From Trifolium pratense (taxonomy: Eukaryota > Streptophyta > Magnoliopsida > Fabales > Fabaceae), in assembly GCF_020283565.1 (NCBI RefSeq), contig NC_060059.1, positions 15,507,501-15,571,500 of the forward strand: a stretch of DNA of 64,000 nt, written 5' to 3'. The position numbers and the translations under genes are program-made. The number at the start of each line of letters is the position of its first letter. Position 1 is the first letter of the stretch. Positions 43,967-57,454 of the stretch are shown here, piece by piece. A model generated the notes under the pieces. It searched no databases. It was not told the origin of the DNA and saw only the letters and a list, made by a program, of their open reading frames with translations.

Positions 43967-46900
43967 ATGAATTCTGAAAATGGCACCGATCAACCGCAAC
44001 CTACTTCCGGTACACGCTCGGTAACTTCTCTCTCTTCTTCTCTCATCTTTATTCCGCAAACTAACCACCGAGCTCATTACGCAGGTGAAAATCTCACAGA
44101 ACTTGGTTGGTATGTTCTCGGAGAAAATCAACAACAAGTTGGTCCTTACGTCTTCTCAGAGGTGCGCGGTGAGTTCACTTCTCCGATTCTAACCCACAAA
44201 ATGCTTCTGTTGTTTTGTCTATTTTGTGATTTTGCTGTTCATAGTAGTGAAAATTGAAATTGATTTTGTGTTGAAAATTAAAACTATTTTTACTTTGGTA
44301 ATTTGCATTGTAGAGCATTTTTTAAATGGATATCTGTCAGAAAATACACTTTTGTGGTCTGAAGGAAGAACTGATTGGAAGCCTTTGTCTTCAATTTCTG
44401 AATTGTGGGATCAAATTAACCCTCAAAGACATGATTTTTCTTCAACTGCAGGTATAAATTTTGTTGAGTTTAATTTTTATACACTGTCAGTAAAATGTTT
44501 TACACTGTCAACATATCACATATGAAGCACGGACACTCCTCGGATTAGACGTGTCTGGGTGTCGGACAGTCATTTTCTCAAATTATTGTCGGTGTCGACG
44601 TGTCAGTGTCAGTGGCCGTGTCATGTCCGGTGTCCAGGGTTCATATATAACCATCCATGTGTGTGACTTTAGAATTAGTTATGATGAAAATCAAATGTTT
44701 TTATTGATCCACATTGTAAAAATTCTTTACACTAATGGTGCATATGAATTAAATTCTAAGGGTATGTTTGGGAGGGGAGGGTTTTGGAGGGCTAAGTCTA
44801 TATTTTAAAATATATTTGATTTGATATTTTTAAAAAAATTCAAAGAACATGATAAATGATCTTATAATATTTCAATCACACTTCATTGATTTTAGAAAAC
44901 ATTTTATAGTCTCTGTAATTTAAAAGGAAAAAGTAAGCCCTCCCCTCCAAAAACCCTTTATCCAAACATACACTAACTATTTTTTTACTTCTATTGTTTT
45001 TTTCTAATTGATTTGCTTTAGGATTTTTCATCGTTATTATTAATTGTGGACTTGGATACAACATGACCGGTTATGTAGTGTCTGCTGATGCTGATGATGT
45101 AGATGAGTTTGAAAAATGGCAAAAGGAGATTAAGGAGGCAGAGGCACAAGTCGAAGCTTCAGAATTTGGGTCCTTTTCTGGTGATGTTGGTGTAGCAGGG
45201 GAAGAATCTGAGAGACCTTCGACACCGCCTGATGGTGAAGAAGAATTTACCGATGATGATGGGACTAAGTATAAGTGGGACAGGAATATTAGGGCTTGGG
45301 TTCCTCAGGTTGGTACACGATCTTTACATTATTGCTATTATGATAATTTTTCAATCTTTTACTCCTTGCAATTAATGATGTTCTTTGTTGTATTATGATT
45401 AAAATGACTAAATGTTGATGGATTTCGGGTTAGGTTTAATCATGTCGTTAAACTTAAAGTTTTAACTATTATTCTCAAAGCTTGGTCCTTGGTACATGTT
45501 ATGGATACTATTGTGGATGTACTAACAACGTTGATATCATAAAGACCTATCTCGACATTGGCTTTGAAATGATAGGGTATTGTTGTTTTAGATTTTGCAT
45601 AGGTAATAGGCATTTGAGTTCCAAGAATCAAACAGAGCTGTAATACTAATAGTTCATGTTTGGAATCTTGTCAAATTGGTTCTTTACACTCTGTAAAGCA
45701 CACACAGTTCACTTGGCAGAATCAAAATAAAAAAAATGAAGCTTCTGCCTTGTTGATGGGAATTATGTTATCTCATGCTATTCATTTTTTTCTGCAGTTT
45801 TTGGTGATATTTCTCTTCACAAGCTGTTTTGCTTAAGAATATTACAACATGTATACATTTCCAAAATGATTCTTAAAAAATCTAAATCAAACAGACATTG
45901 TTATAAGGGGTTAATAGAAGTCTGAAACAATTTTTTAAGGAAATGTATCCATATGAAAGTATTTATTTTTCCTATCAACTTTATAACTAAAGCTTTGATG
46001 GATAAAATAAGAAGCACTTATTCAGAAAATAGATCGGTTGTTGCTTATATTGACCCCGAGTAGTAAATAATTATAGATGCAGTTGCCGTTCTTTTTTTTT
46101 AGTCTATTTAATGCTTAATTCCTGTATGTTGTGTCTGCTGTTCATAATGCAAGAGGCAGTTAGGCATGGTATTTCCATGGCTCCTGTTGGGTACTAATAT
46201 AGACCCTGAAGATAATACTTTCTTGGAAACAACCTCCCTATACGTGCACAGATACATTTTTCTGAAGTTTAAATTGTTTGTTTTTAATATGTAAACCTGT
46301 TTTGAGTTGTGTGCAGTGCTAATCTAAATATATAGTCTAAAAGACAGAATCAAGCTGCAGAGCTTCTGTTCTGGATACTCTTTAGTCGTTTATTTCTTTT
46401 TTATCTTGCTTGTGCTAGATGTATTTTATTTCTTGTGATTAATTGGATACTCTTTAGTTGTTTATTTCTTTTTTATCTGGCTTGTGCTAGTACTCAATGT
46501 TTTCATTTTATTTTATATAGTCTATATACAACTCAAAATGTTTCCTTTTGAAGTTTGAACCTCGTGGCCCATTATGTTTAATTGTGTCTGCTTGTATCCA
46601 TAGAGTTATGATCTGTATCAATCTCAACCGCCTAGGTTTTATTTTTTGGTCCATTGAAACCAAGGTTGTTTATTCTTTAAATGTATTTCTAGTTAAGCTG
46701 TTTTTATTTTTTCCTTTGGGTGGGATTAATGAAGTTGTTATGTCATAGGAGGAGTGCACGGCTGGCAGCGCTTTGCCTTATGGGGTTGAAGAGATGACCT
46801 TCTTGAAAGAGGAGGAAGTTTTTCCGATAGTAACTGATTCCGATGCCTCTAAAATTGTTGAAGATAGTTCAGAATTGAGTGTTCCTGCAACTTCCCTGAA

Positions 46901-49573
46901 GCAAGAAATAAATGAAGCAAATAATACCAGTGTGTTAGCCGATGGAAAGAGGAAACTTTCAGATAAACCAGAAGAAAAGAAGGTGTGCATTATCTGTTTA
47001 TCTTGTTCATCTTACTTATATAACTGGTGTCACCCTACTTAAAATTTTTCTTATCTTTGTTGCTTTCACTTAGAAATGAGTACCTCTTTTGGGGAAAAAC
47101 TGACATCCCTATTGACCTCATTCTGTTCCAGGAAGCTAATAAACCTCCTGACAGTTGGTTTGAATTAAAGGTTAATACACATGTTTATGTCACTGGGTTG
47201 CCTGAGGATGTTACTGTTGATGAAGTAAGCATTAACTTTTGTCTCACTTTACCTGAAAGTACTTATCTTCCTTGCAAAAACTAACATGGGCAAAAATATT
47301 GTAGGTTGTGGAAACATTTTCCAAGTATGGAATTATAAAAGAGGTACCTTTTTATTCCTATATTCTCTATTGAATTGTAAAATTAAGAATTATAGTTCAT
47401 CAATAGGTATATATTGGTTTTTCGTGTTTAGGATTATCGTCCAAGTATCTGTTTTACCCCCTCTGTCTCATAAAAAGTGTCGCATACGTTTTTTGTCTCG
47501 AAATAATCATCACTTTAGAATATCAATGCAACATTTATTATTTTTTCATACTAATATACCCTCATTTATTGAATTTCACTCCACTGACTACAATTAATAA
47601 GGGTTTTTTAGTAAATGATACCAATTTTACCATTGAGTTCAACTAGTAATCATTTCCTTAAGAATTGTACACAACCCAAATGTGAGATTTAATCTAAGAC
47701 TGGGGGAGTATTTAATTAAGGAAAACACAGCCGGCACTGTAAAATATATTGCCAAAAGTATGGATTAACATTTCTACATATGAAAACAAAGTACATTGCA
47801 TATGCATATTATAATGTTTATCCTTTTAAATGCTTTCATGTGCTTTTTTTTATGATAAGCTGTATATTTTTTATGAGAGTTTGGAGAGCCTCTTCCCTTT
47901 TTTGGGCACATGTGCTCACCAATACACTGAGAAAAAATTAATAACACAAGGCCAAACAACTCTTTAGAACTAGGTCTTACCAAAAGTGCCATGCAAAAGT
48001 TTGTTATTTCAAAAATGTTCATTACAAGGTGATAATCTGTGAATGTTCTTGAAAATACCAGACTTTTGAGGTTTTGGTAGCTCATCTCAAGCTTCATACG
48101 AATTGCATGATTGAATTGACTGTTTGAAACAGGATCCAGAAACCAAAAAGCCCCGTGTCAAGCTCTATGTTGATAAAGAGACAGGGAAAAAAAAGGGAGA
48201 TGCTCTAGTTACATATCTTAAGGTAATTCTTTCTCTAGTTTTGCCTGTGATATATAGCTTTGAATTTGTCAGGGTTTCCAATTTTATGTTTGTGTACATC
48301 AGGAACCATCAGTGGCTCTAGCAATCCAACTTTTGGATGGTGCGCTTTTTCGGCCTGGCGATAAGACTCATGAGATTCCAATGTCTGTCTCCCTGGCTAA
48401 ATTTCAGCAGAAAGGTAGGCTTTACTTAATTTTTTATACTTCATTATCAGTGATTTTATAATTGTACTCGGCTATGGTAAATCCACATATCAAATTGATA
48501 GTTTAGTTATTTATCACTCCTGCTAGTGTTTGATGGAGCTTTCTTTAAATATGCAGGAGAGAAGTTTGTCTCCAAACAAGTGGACAAAGACAATAGAAAG
48601 AAAAAGAGATCAAAAAAGTTGGAAGAGAAAATGCTTGGATGGGGTATGCTTGGTTGCCAGCTTTATTCAAGTTGATCTTTCAGAAAATTGATTGATTGCT
48701 AATTCATCTAAATTTTATTTTTAGCCTAATTCCCCCTTTTCATTTTATATAGATTTAGCTTCTAGTAAATATGTTCCAATTTACCAGATGGTTTAAATGG
48801 ACCAATACTTTCACCCATGTCTCCTGGAGTTCACTAAGTTCCTTTTGGAGCTAATTAATTAATCTTATTGAAGTTTATATATCTTAGAGCTAACTTGGAT
48901 AAACTTTTCATTAAACACTAATAGGAGAAGAAAAATTGACATGTTCTTGTAATGACTACAAGTCTTCTAACTATTAGCGTCTCACATACCTCTATATCCG
49001 CTTTTGCATCTCAGCTTTTAAAGAAGAATACCCCATTTAACTTCTTTATAAGTAGCTTTAAATTTATAAATGTTTCATAAGTTAGGAAACAAATATTCAT
49101 CTCGATTGAGAAACTTCCGTAAGCTAAAAGCTAATTCATACTGGGCCTTGTTCTTTGAATAGTAGAGATTGAAATTTGAGTTTTGTATAAAAAGATCTGT
49201 GCTAGAATCTATCTGTGTTTTCCAGTTTACTTCTGATGATTGTGAAGCATGAAAGCTTGCTGTGGTTACATCTTAGAAATCTTTTGATCTCAGTTGTATG
49301 TGCAGTTTAGAGTTTTTGGCTGATTTGGGTTTTCTGGTTCATTTGAATGTGATTTTCATTGAATTGCACAGGTGGTCGTGATGATTCAAAAGTTTCAATT
49401 CCAACAACTGTTGTCCTTCGCTATATGTTCACTCTTGCTGAAATGAGGGTTGGTTTACTTAATTTTTCTTGTATCCTAGACACAATTATCACACTAGTAC
49501 ATTGCTGCACATTTGACCATAGCTGCTCATCATTTTGGATATTGTTATATAGATTATTTTAGTCTTGTAGAAA

Positions 49574-49626
<53 letters not shown>

Positions 49627-51488
49627 TTGATATTTCACTATTAACAATTATACTAGGATTTCCTACTTCTCACATTACAGTCAATTTCAGTTTGCTCTCT
49701 CAGGGTTGCTATTTGTTGGTGCAATTTCTGATATTATACACTTTCTGATGTTGCCTAATCTGTTCAGGCTGATGAAAATTTGCGCTCAGAATTAGAGGAA
49801 GATGTTAAAGAGGAATGCTCAAAGCTTGGACCTATAGACGGAGTCAAGGTAATCAACTTTTATGCCTTGAAAGAATAATGTAATGGATACTTCTTTAAAA
49901 TAAGATTAGATCCATGTAAATAGCTAGGATCCATGCAAATAAGAATATCATATCTTACTTTTCGACTTTAACTTTAGTTATTGGCTTTTTATTAATTTTG
50001 AAATTCCAAGTAATATATCCAAGTCATATTATATCATATCTCATCTTTTCGACTTTAACTTTACTTATTGGCTTTTTGCCACCTAAAATTCAGTTTTATA
50101 CAACATTGCTGGTCTCATAATTGTGCAATAAAATTTTCCTTTAAACTGAGGTATTTTACTATCTGATAGCACACCCAAATTATTCCTCTATCCAACCTAC
50201 TCGGTAAGAGCAATACCATCATTATTCTGAAAAATTGTTTCTTCCACTTCTCCATTGGTATAATGAGCTTTCATTTCTATCTTCATGTTGTTGCCCACAT
50301 AACCCTCTGCCGTGCTAGGGGAAGGGAAACTAGAAGGTCTCAGTAATGTCCTCAAACCTTACTTTAGATCCATGTAATATGATGCATGGACATTCTTATA
50401 CCATTAGTGAGTGTATATTCGGCACAAGTTCATTTCGGTAAAGCATGACAATGAGCTGATTCTGTACAAAATGCAAGCCTTTGCTATTAAATGAAAGTAT
50501 TTGCTACTTCACCCCTTAAAATTATGTGTCTTCTGGTATATTTTACTTTTTGGATGTACTTCACGAGTTTATATAGTTTTGTTGATGATTTTTACTTAAA
50601 TTGTATTTTTCATCTGGATCTTTTGCTTGATTATTTGTACTTACATATTTTTTATTTTTATATTTTTTATATAGCACAACTCCTGTACCCATATCCTGTT
50701 TTCAGGAATTTTGTTGTACCCATACCTGTACCAATGACAGTGCTACTATTTTTTGTACTCATCTGTGTAACATATTGTATTTGACTTTTAATTTTGCCTC
50801 TTTCAATGATTCTTGCAGGTATGTGAGAACCACCCTCAGGGTGTTGTTTTGGTTAAATTCAAGGATAGGAAGGGTGCTCATGCATGCATAGAATTGATGA
50901 ATGGAAGATGGTAATTAAATCCTTGAAAGTTTATCTTTTTTTTTTCCTGTGCACTTTCGCTGTGATTTTTATGCTTTAACAAGTTACCTTGTCATATAAG
51001 TAGAATAGCCTACCTAGGCATGATTGATTTCTTTTGATGGCCATCTCTAGATCTTGTTTATTAAGCAACCAGTTAGGTTACTATTAAAATAGAACCCTAG
51101 CTTGTTTTGTTGACCAACTTTGGATATGCAAGACCTGTGAGCTTTTTTGAGGGTCATGCATTAATATCATAGACAAACTCTTCTTACTGTTGATACGGTG
51201 TTAAAATGAATATTGGAATTTAAAATTTACTGAAAATGTAGAAGAATTGCTTCAATTTTTAAATGCTTTCACTTTTCATTTTCACTTCATATTCAATTTT
51301 TATCTGCTTTTACCTTTGGTTTGGTTATTAACTTTTGTCATACCTTTCCTGATATATTTACCAGGTTTGGTGGCAGACAGATACATGCCAGTGAAGATGA
51401 TGGTTTAATTAACCATGCCACAGTCCGGGATCTAGAAGAAGATGCTAAGCAATTGGAGAAATTCGGTGAGGAACTTGAAGGTGAATGA
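43967..51488 (+). CDS. Tat-SF1/CUS2-type splicing factor (ELF9-like)
   Basis: A nuclear RNA-binding protein expected to work with U2 snRNP/SF3b. Exons: 43967-44009, 44085-44168, 44314-44451, 45079-45308, 46749-46982, 47132-47224, 47305-47343, 48133-48222, 48303-48414, 48557-48643, 49372-49448, 49768-49848, 50819-50910, 51365-51488; 507 residues. A GYF-like segment is at about 20-70 ([15 protein letters not shown]), then an acidic linker, RRM1 at about 255-350 ([15 protein letters not shown]), a Lys-rich spacer, and a UHM-type second RRM at about 390-480 with the GRWFGG motif. The first intron is 75 nt and in frame; if retained the protein is 532 residues. The exon 4 start is less certain (45079 or 45023). 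Arabidopsis ELF9 (At5g16260) is the likely counterpart, from memory. Confidence 0.88.
44522..44650. repeat. 'gtgtcggac' dispersed repeat in intron
   Basis: It starts 'tatgaagcacggacactcct' and continues with 'gtgtcggtgtcgacgtgtca' words, like the block at 43310-43460 but in a separate place within the third ELF9-like intron. This suggests a mobile or recurrently copied sequence. Confidence 0.5.
44764..44978. mobile_element. MITE in ELF9-like intron
   Basis: Ends 'gtatgtttgggaggggaggg' and 'tccaaacatac' with an intervening 'ccctcccctccaaaaaccc' form an inverted repeat around 215 bp of AT-rich DNA. This terminal type is common in legume introns. It is non-coding. Confidence 0.6.
47455..47712. 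mobile_element. Diverged Stowaway-like MITE
   Basis: The left end 'accccctctgtctcataaaa' and right end 'taagactgggggagta' recall Stowaway termini but have decayed. It lies in the intron between 47343 and 48133 of the ELF9-like gene. Assignment is tentative. Confidence 0.4.
49577..49624. repeat. (TA)n microsatellite
   Basis: About 23 uninterrupted TA repeats in an ELF9-like intron. It is likely to be length-variable. Confidence 0.95.
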
Positions 51489-53131
51489 GTTAATGAGAAT
51501 TGTATTGAACCAGTTTCACAGTTCCTAATAAGTCCAGGCCTTGAAATATTGCAAGAAGCCAAAGCTTGTAGATTACTATGTCAATGTCCGCACTTTTTGA
51601 AGTTTTGCAACTTGCAATGATATATAAGTTATCTTGTATCATTGAAAAAGAAAAAGCAAATGAAAGTAGGAAATAACTTACTAATTTAGCTACCACATCT
51701 TTTTTTTGTGACGTTTGGTAGGCGCAGCATCCAAATCATGCATACTGTGACACATGACAATGTAGTTAGATTTGTACTGTTTGATTAATTTATTAAGTTA
51801 TTTTAGCTGCATGGTACTATAACATACTGAAAGAGTTGTTGCATTAGATTGTGTTATATTGTTGCATTGCATTGGACGATGTTAGTTGTTAGCAAAGAAG
51901 TTGCAACTTGCCATGGAGCATTTGCCGCGTGGCGATTCACCCTGTGATGTTAGATTGGTATTGATATGAGAAATAGATTCTCTGCAGTTTCAAATTTTGA
52001 TCATCTGATGAAAATGAGTTGTGTTTAAAAGCTTATTTGTTGAAAATTGAATGAACCATATCCATGTGATCTTCATTGGACAGTTGAGGACAGAAGATTG
52101 TGCAACTGCAGATAGTTTGGGACCATTGATTTAATGACTGCAGTAAATTTTATAATTATCTTTTTGCACTAATATAAAATATAAACATATTAGATAAGAA
52201 AATGATTTATTTAGATGAATCCATTCTATGAAGCAGAGAAGATCCTATAAAGCATGGTTAATTCAAGTATGTTATCTAGTTCTACTAGACAAGTTCTAAA
52301 GCACTAGATGATCTTATCTTTATCAATGACAAACACACTGTGTGTTATACTTAATGCCATCATACAGTAAGTAACTCAGTAAGCACTAAATTATACTTAA
52401 ATTAAATGCAATTACGAAACCTTTTTTTTTTTTGTTGATAAGAACAGTTACGAAACATAGTAACTCAATAAGGGTCAATAAATGCAGTTAATAAACCATT
52501 ACGAAAGAGGAATGAATCAGTAATGTTACCTTTAAGGTGGATAGTTTCCCTACTTATTATTGACCCTTTTAAAAAAAAAGCTTAAATGCAGTTTTGGTAT
52601 TCAAGTTTCACAATTACATGATTTTAGCCCCAAGTTTCAATTGTTTGAATTTAATCTCCTAAGTTTCACAATTCTTAATTGTGACTCCAAATTTTAATTG
52701 TTCGATTTTGACACCTCACATTAAACCCTTTTTTGCATTTTCTAGTCCTCGTTTACTTTTTGATTGAAAAAATATTTTATAAATAAATAAATAAATAAAT
52801 GAAATGTGTTTTTTTAAAAAAATTTAAAAAAACTTTTCTTTAAGAAAGTTTATAAAATAAATAATTTTTAAAAAATAGTTCATAAAAATTTATAAACTAT
52901 TTTTAAAAAATACATTTTTTCATTTATTTTAAAAGATCTTTTTTTATTTTTTTTTACTTTTTAAATTTTAAAATGTCGCATAATCCATCTTTAGTCAAAA
53001 AAATGATCGGGGACTCAAATGCAAAGGGGTAAAATTAATTTACGAACATATTCATTAAACGCTTTTTTTGGTAAGGATCCATTAAACTCTTTTAAAATGA
53101 GTTTAAGATTATGCATTGTCGACGGAAATTA
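51489..53131. other. 3' flank of ELF9-like gene and intergenic DNA
   Basis: The first 300 bases are the presumed 3' UTR of the ELF9-like gene. Around 52575-52740 there is a diffuse repeat ('cagttttggtattcaagttt', 'ccccaagtttcaattg') similar in style to 868-980, followed by runs of A and T to 53000. No coding exon is seen. Confidence 0.5.
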
Positions 53132-56100
53132 ATTTAAAATTAACATCCAATAAGAATCATCTAATTTAATGAAAAATAAAAAGAGAATACGAATTGGACT
53201 CAAATAAGTTAATAATAAGTTTTTTTTTTTTTGTTTACGGTAAACTAAAAATCGAACCCAGAACCTATTATATACTACCCAAATCCACGCACCAAATTTA
53301 ATAATAAGTTTCGAAGGAAACACGTTGAAATGACATGGAAGTATAGAACGGTAGATCCCTTCTCTCTCATCTCTTACTTTCTCTCTCTTAATTTGATTTG
53401 CTTCGTTCCCAAATTCTCAAACCCAATCTCTATATTCTTCTTCTTCTTCTTCGATCATAGGTATATAATAATCATTTTAATATTACTTCTGCTAACTTCA
53501 TTTCTTTTTTTCCTCATTTTCGCTCTTCAATTTTACATTTATTATTATTATTATTATTATTGTTTTCTTCATCATCATTATCGAAATGTGTTCGTGTTTC
53601 ATACCCCTAAATTTCATTCATTAATTTTCACTTTACATTGCAAACTTCTCTCAACTCGATTTTGCTTTTTTTTAATTCATTATTGTCTGTTATTATATTA
53701 TTGTATAATTTAGTTCCCTAACTTATTTTGAGTAATAATAATGTGAATAAGTAAAGTAGTTGGATTGGTTGGTTTGGTTGATTTTATGTAACTGTTTGGG
53801 TGTAAATTCATAGTGTATGTATGTAACAATATTAACACATAGTATCGTATCTATGAACCACGAGTACTCCTAAAATGATGAAGTATTTGTACCAATATGT
53901 TGCCGGTATATATATGCCCATATTTGATTGGTTGATTCATGGTGGTGAATACGGGAAAAATGTGTGGGCGGTGGGAAAATAGCGAAAAATATTTTGATTT
54001 TTTATTGCATTTCAATTCTCTCTTGATTTTGATGAAATAGTAGAGACAATGGATAAAAAAGTAAATCACTGAAGCATGACAGTAGTAATTCATTTTTTTA
54101 TATTTGTAAATTAATGTACTCGTGCCTTCATTTGTTTAAATTTGCTGTATTTCGTACTCGTACCTGTACCTATACTTATGCAGCATTGCATACTTCCTTA
54201 TTCTGCCAAACAAACCGTTTTTTGTGTGTTGTTATGTATATGTGCTCTGGATGGAGACAATTTCAGTAGAAAGAGCACTGATTATAGCTTAGAGGTGAAA
54301 ACCATACTGTAAGTCCGACAATTTGGGGATATAAGGTTAGCTTGGTGAGTGGCGTGAGGAGTTAAAGAGTGGAGTGATAAGGAGGTTGAGAGTTCGATCT
54401 GCACTCCCAACATAATACTGACAATTTAGGTATCTTGTGTCCATTGTACAAAATGACGAGGAGATAGTTAATGATATTTACTATGGGATTCAAGTAGAGT
54501 ATATGCGATCATGAGATGAATGAATGCATCTAGTGTAACTTGTGACAGAAACAGTGTTGTCAAATATTGACCATGGCAGATATTGGTGACAGATTTTTGG
54601 AAAACCGATATGGCTATTTTTTAAACGATGAAAGTGCCACGGCGCCATATGTTGGATCTCTTCCATAGTCCACCATCGATAACATTGGATAGAAAGTATC
54701 AGGCCCCGTTTGGCCCTACTTATTTTCTACTTTTCTACTTCTCCTTAAAAGAAATAGAGAAATAGAAAATTATATATGACCCTATTTCTCCTTAGAAATA
54801 GAGAAATAAAGTGAAGAAGTAGAAAATAAGGAGAAGTTGGGTCAAACACAATTTTTTACCTCTACTACTTTTATGGAGAAGAAAAAAAGTAAAAAAAAAA
54901 ATGTAGGGCCAAACAGACATTCAGGTTCAGATGCAAAATTTGCAATGTTATATTGGACTGAATATTCACAATAAAATGTCAACAACAGCGTATGCTAAGT
55001 GTTGTAGAGATAGAACATTATGATGAATGATTGGTCACACGAGGCAATGTAGGATTAGAAATGAAAGCATTAACGAGTAAGTTGGGGTAGCATCCGTTGT
55101 GGAAAACATGGTAAAGTCTTGTCTTTGGTTGTTTGATCATGTACCGAGAAGGCATATAGAAGCTTCAGTTAGGAGAGTAGACAAGATAGAGGATAGTTCA
55201 ATAATTTGAGGTAGAGGGAGGTCACATTAGCCAAACCATTAAAAGAGGTTTGGATTTAAATGGTCTATTTTTTGATATGATTGTAATAAGATACTAGTGT
55301 CATTTGATCCACATAGCTGACCTTAATGAGAAGAAAGACTTCCTATTGCTATAGTCGTAATGTGCGTTTGTTTTGCTGGACATAAAATTTTCTTGTTCTT
55401 GATTCTGATAATATCTTCCGTAACTATGCCGCCGTCCTAAGTTTATTTGGCTATTTGATGTTAAAGATCTCTTCCTTGTCCAATTTCAAGCCCAAAGGGA
55501 TTTCGTGTCCAGGGATTTGCCGGAAAGAAAACCGTTTGAGGTGCTTTACACCAGTATCGTAAACTTTTGCTACATGGATTACTGATAACATAGAAATCAT
55601 CTTCGTTGAATCTTGATATCATCTTGCATTTGGTTATATATATGGGTCTACTTGATACTTCATATTTAATGCTTAAAGTTTTACCCTTTTTTATTTATTG
55701 GCAATAATGATTCAATACATTTTACATATTAACAGGGTTTGCTATTATAAAGACTGGGTAGAAGCGTAAGTTGGAGTTCAAGGGACCGAGGGAACAAGGA
55801 GAGAAGTTGTTTAAGGTATTTACATATTTTGATTGTACTGCCTGCAGAACTTTATAACTCACAAGTCACAGCTGTGTTCGTCAACAAATATTGTTGCACC
55901 CTTTAGAGATCTATAAAAATAACTGTCACAAATGATTTAGCACCCTTTAGAAATTCACCTCAAGAATTATAAAACTCACAAGTCACAGTTGTGTTTTCCA
56001 ACAAATATTTTTCAGTGGTCACCTTACTCTGGACAATTTATTCATGCATAAATCTCATCAACAAGTTTAGTATTCGATACTTTTGTCTTTGTTATGCTAG

Positions 56101-57454
56101 GAGAATACATATCAATATATGCTTCTTTTTAAAAATATTTTGATCAAACCTTTTCGCCTTTCTTCCCCTTTTTTTCCTTCCCATATGCCAACTCCAATGT
56201 GGAAAGGCACACAAGGAACCCATAGGTGCTACTAAGTCATCCTGTAACATGTTATGGTGTTATCCGTATGACAAGGAGAAAATGGTAACACTGAAAGTAG
56301 TCGTATCTTTCTCATCCATAATATGATATATACTTTCATCACAAATAATTCAAAAAGGGCTCTAAATTTTGGTTTCATTCACCTGTCATAAATTATGGTA
56401 CAGTTCAATTGTCATCAGGTGAGTCACATTTTGGCATTAAGGGATAATTTTGTCTATGATTTTGATATTGTAAGCTTAGTCATCCTCTATCCGCTTGTTA
56501 GTCGTGTTGCTAGATCTGTAGTTTATTGGTGACAATTGTAACAATTTATAGAAATGTATTTTCATGGCAGAATTATCTTTGAGTTGATTCTCACTAGCAC
56601 AACATTCCTTTTTCTCCAGAAACAATATGGAAAATTAAATGGAATTATTTTACCATCAGGAATGCACACTAGCTTTAATAACACTCATAGAATAAACAGC
56701 TATAAACAGCACCTTTGCAAATGCTTCTTCTATTCCTCTTTCCCTTCTGCTTATAATACTTCAATTAACTAAGGTTGTATATTGAAAACTGATGCTTTTA
56801 GGTACCCTACAAAATTTTGGTTCATTCGGACTGAGGTCTGAATTTTGATGGTGGATGCAATTCTGTGCACTAGAAACAGTCAACTGTTGCTTCATAAGGT
56901 ATATATCATATATATCGTAAGATTTTTAATGGAAATACAATGTCACTAATTTACTACGAAGAAAAGACACAAACGTGGACACTGGACACGACATGGACAC
57001 TGACACGTCAACACCGATAATAATTTGAGAAAATGACATAATTTAGTGTAATCATAAGTGTCGGTGTCGGTGTCGGTGTCTGACACCAACGCGTGTCCGA
57101 CACCAGGACATGGCTAATCTGAGGAGTGCTGTGCTTCATAGCTAATTTAGCTGTTTTGTTTTCCAGATTTCGTTCTTAGCTTTTGTTCCTTTGTTTCTGA
57201 TCCTTGTTCACATCTTAGGTGACATTCTAGTATTGGAGAGCCAGAATCCATTATGAGTTTTTATTGTTGATTTGTATCTACGCACTGGCAACCCTTGGGA
57301 CTCACAGATGGCTTTTAATAATGAAGAAGAGAATACTGAGGATTACCTGTTTAAAATTGTTTTAATCGGTGATTCAGCTGTTGGGAAATCAAATTTACTT
57401 GCTAGATTTGCTAGGGATGAATTTTATCCTAATTCAAAGTCAACTATAGGAGTA
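53132..57454 (+). repeat. Duplicated RABA5a upstream unit, complete locus
   Basis: This copy runs without a break into the complete RABA5a gene and so is taken as the source. A C/T-rich stretch at about 53355-53459 ending in a donor-like CATAG|GTATA, and an acceptor-like TTTTCCAG at 57159-57166, suggest a 5' UTR with a long intron. This is inferred. Compared with the other units it has a shorter TTC repeat, an ATT repeat near 53540, and deletions near 55465 and 55568. Confidence 0.9.
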
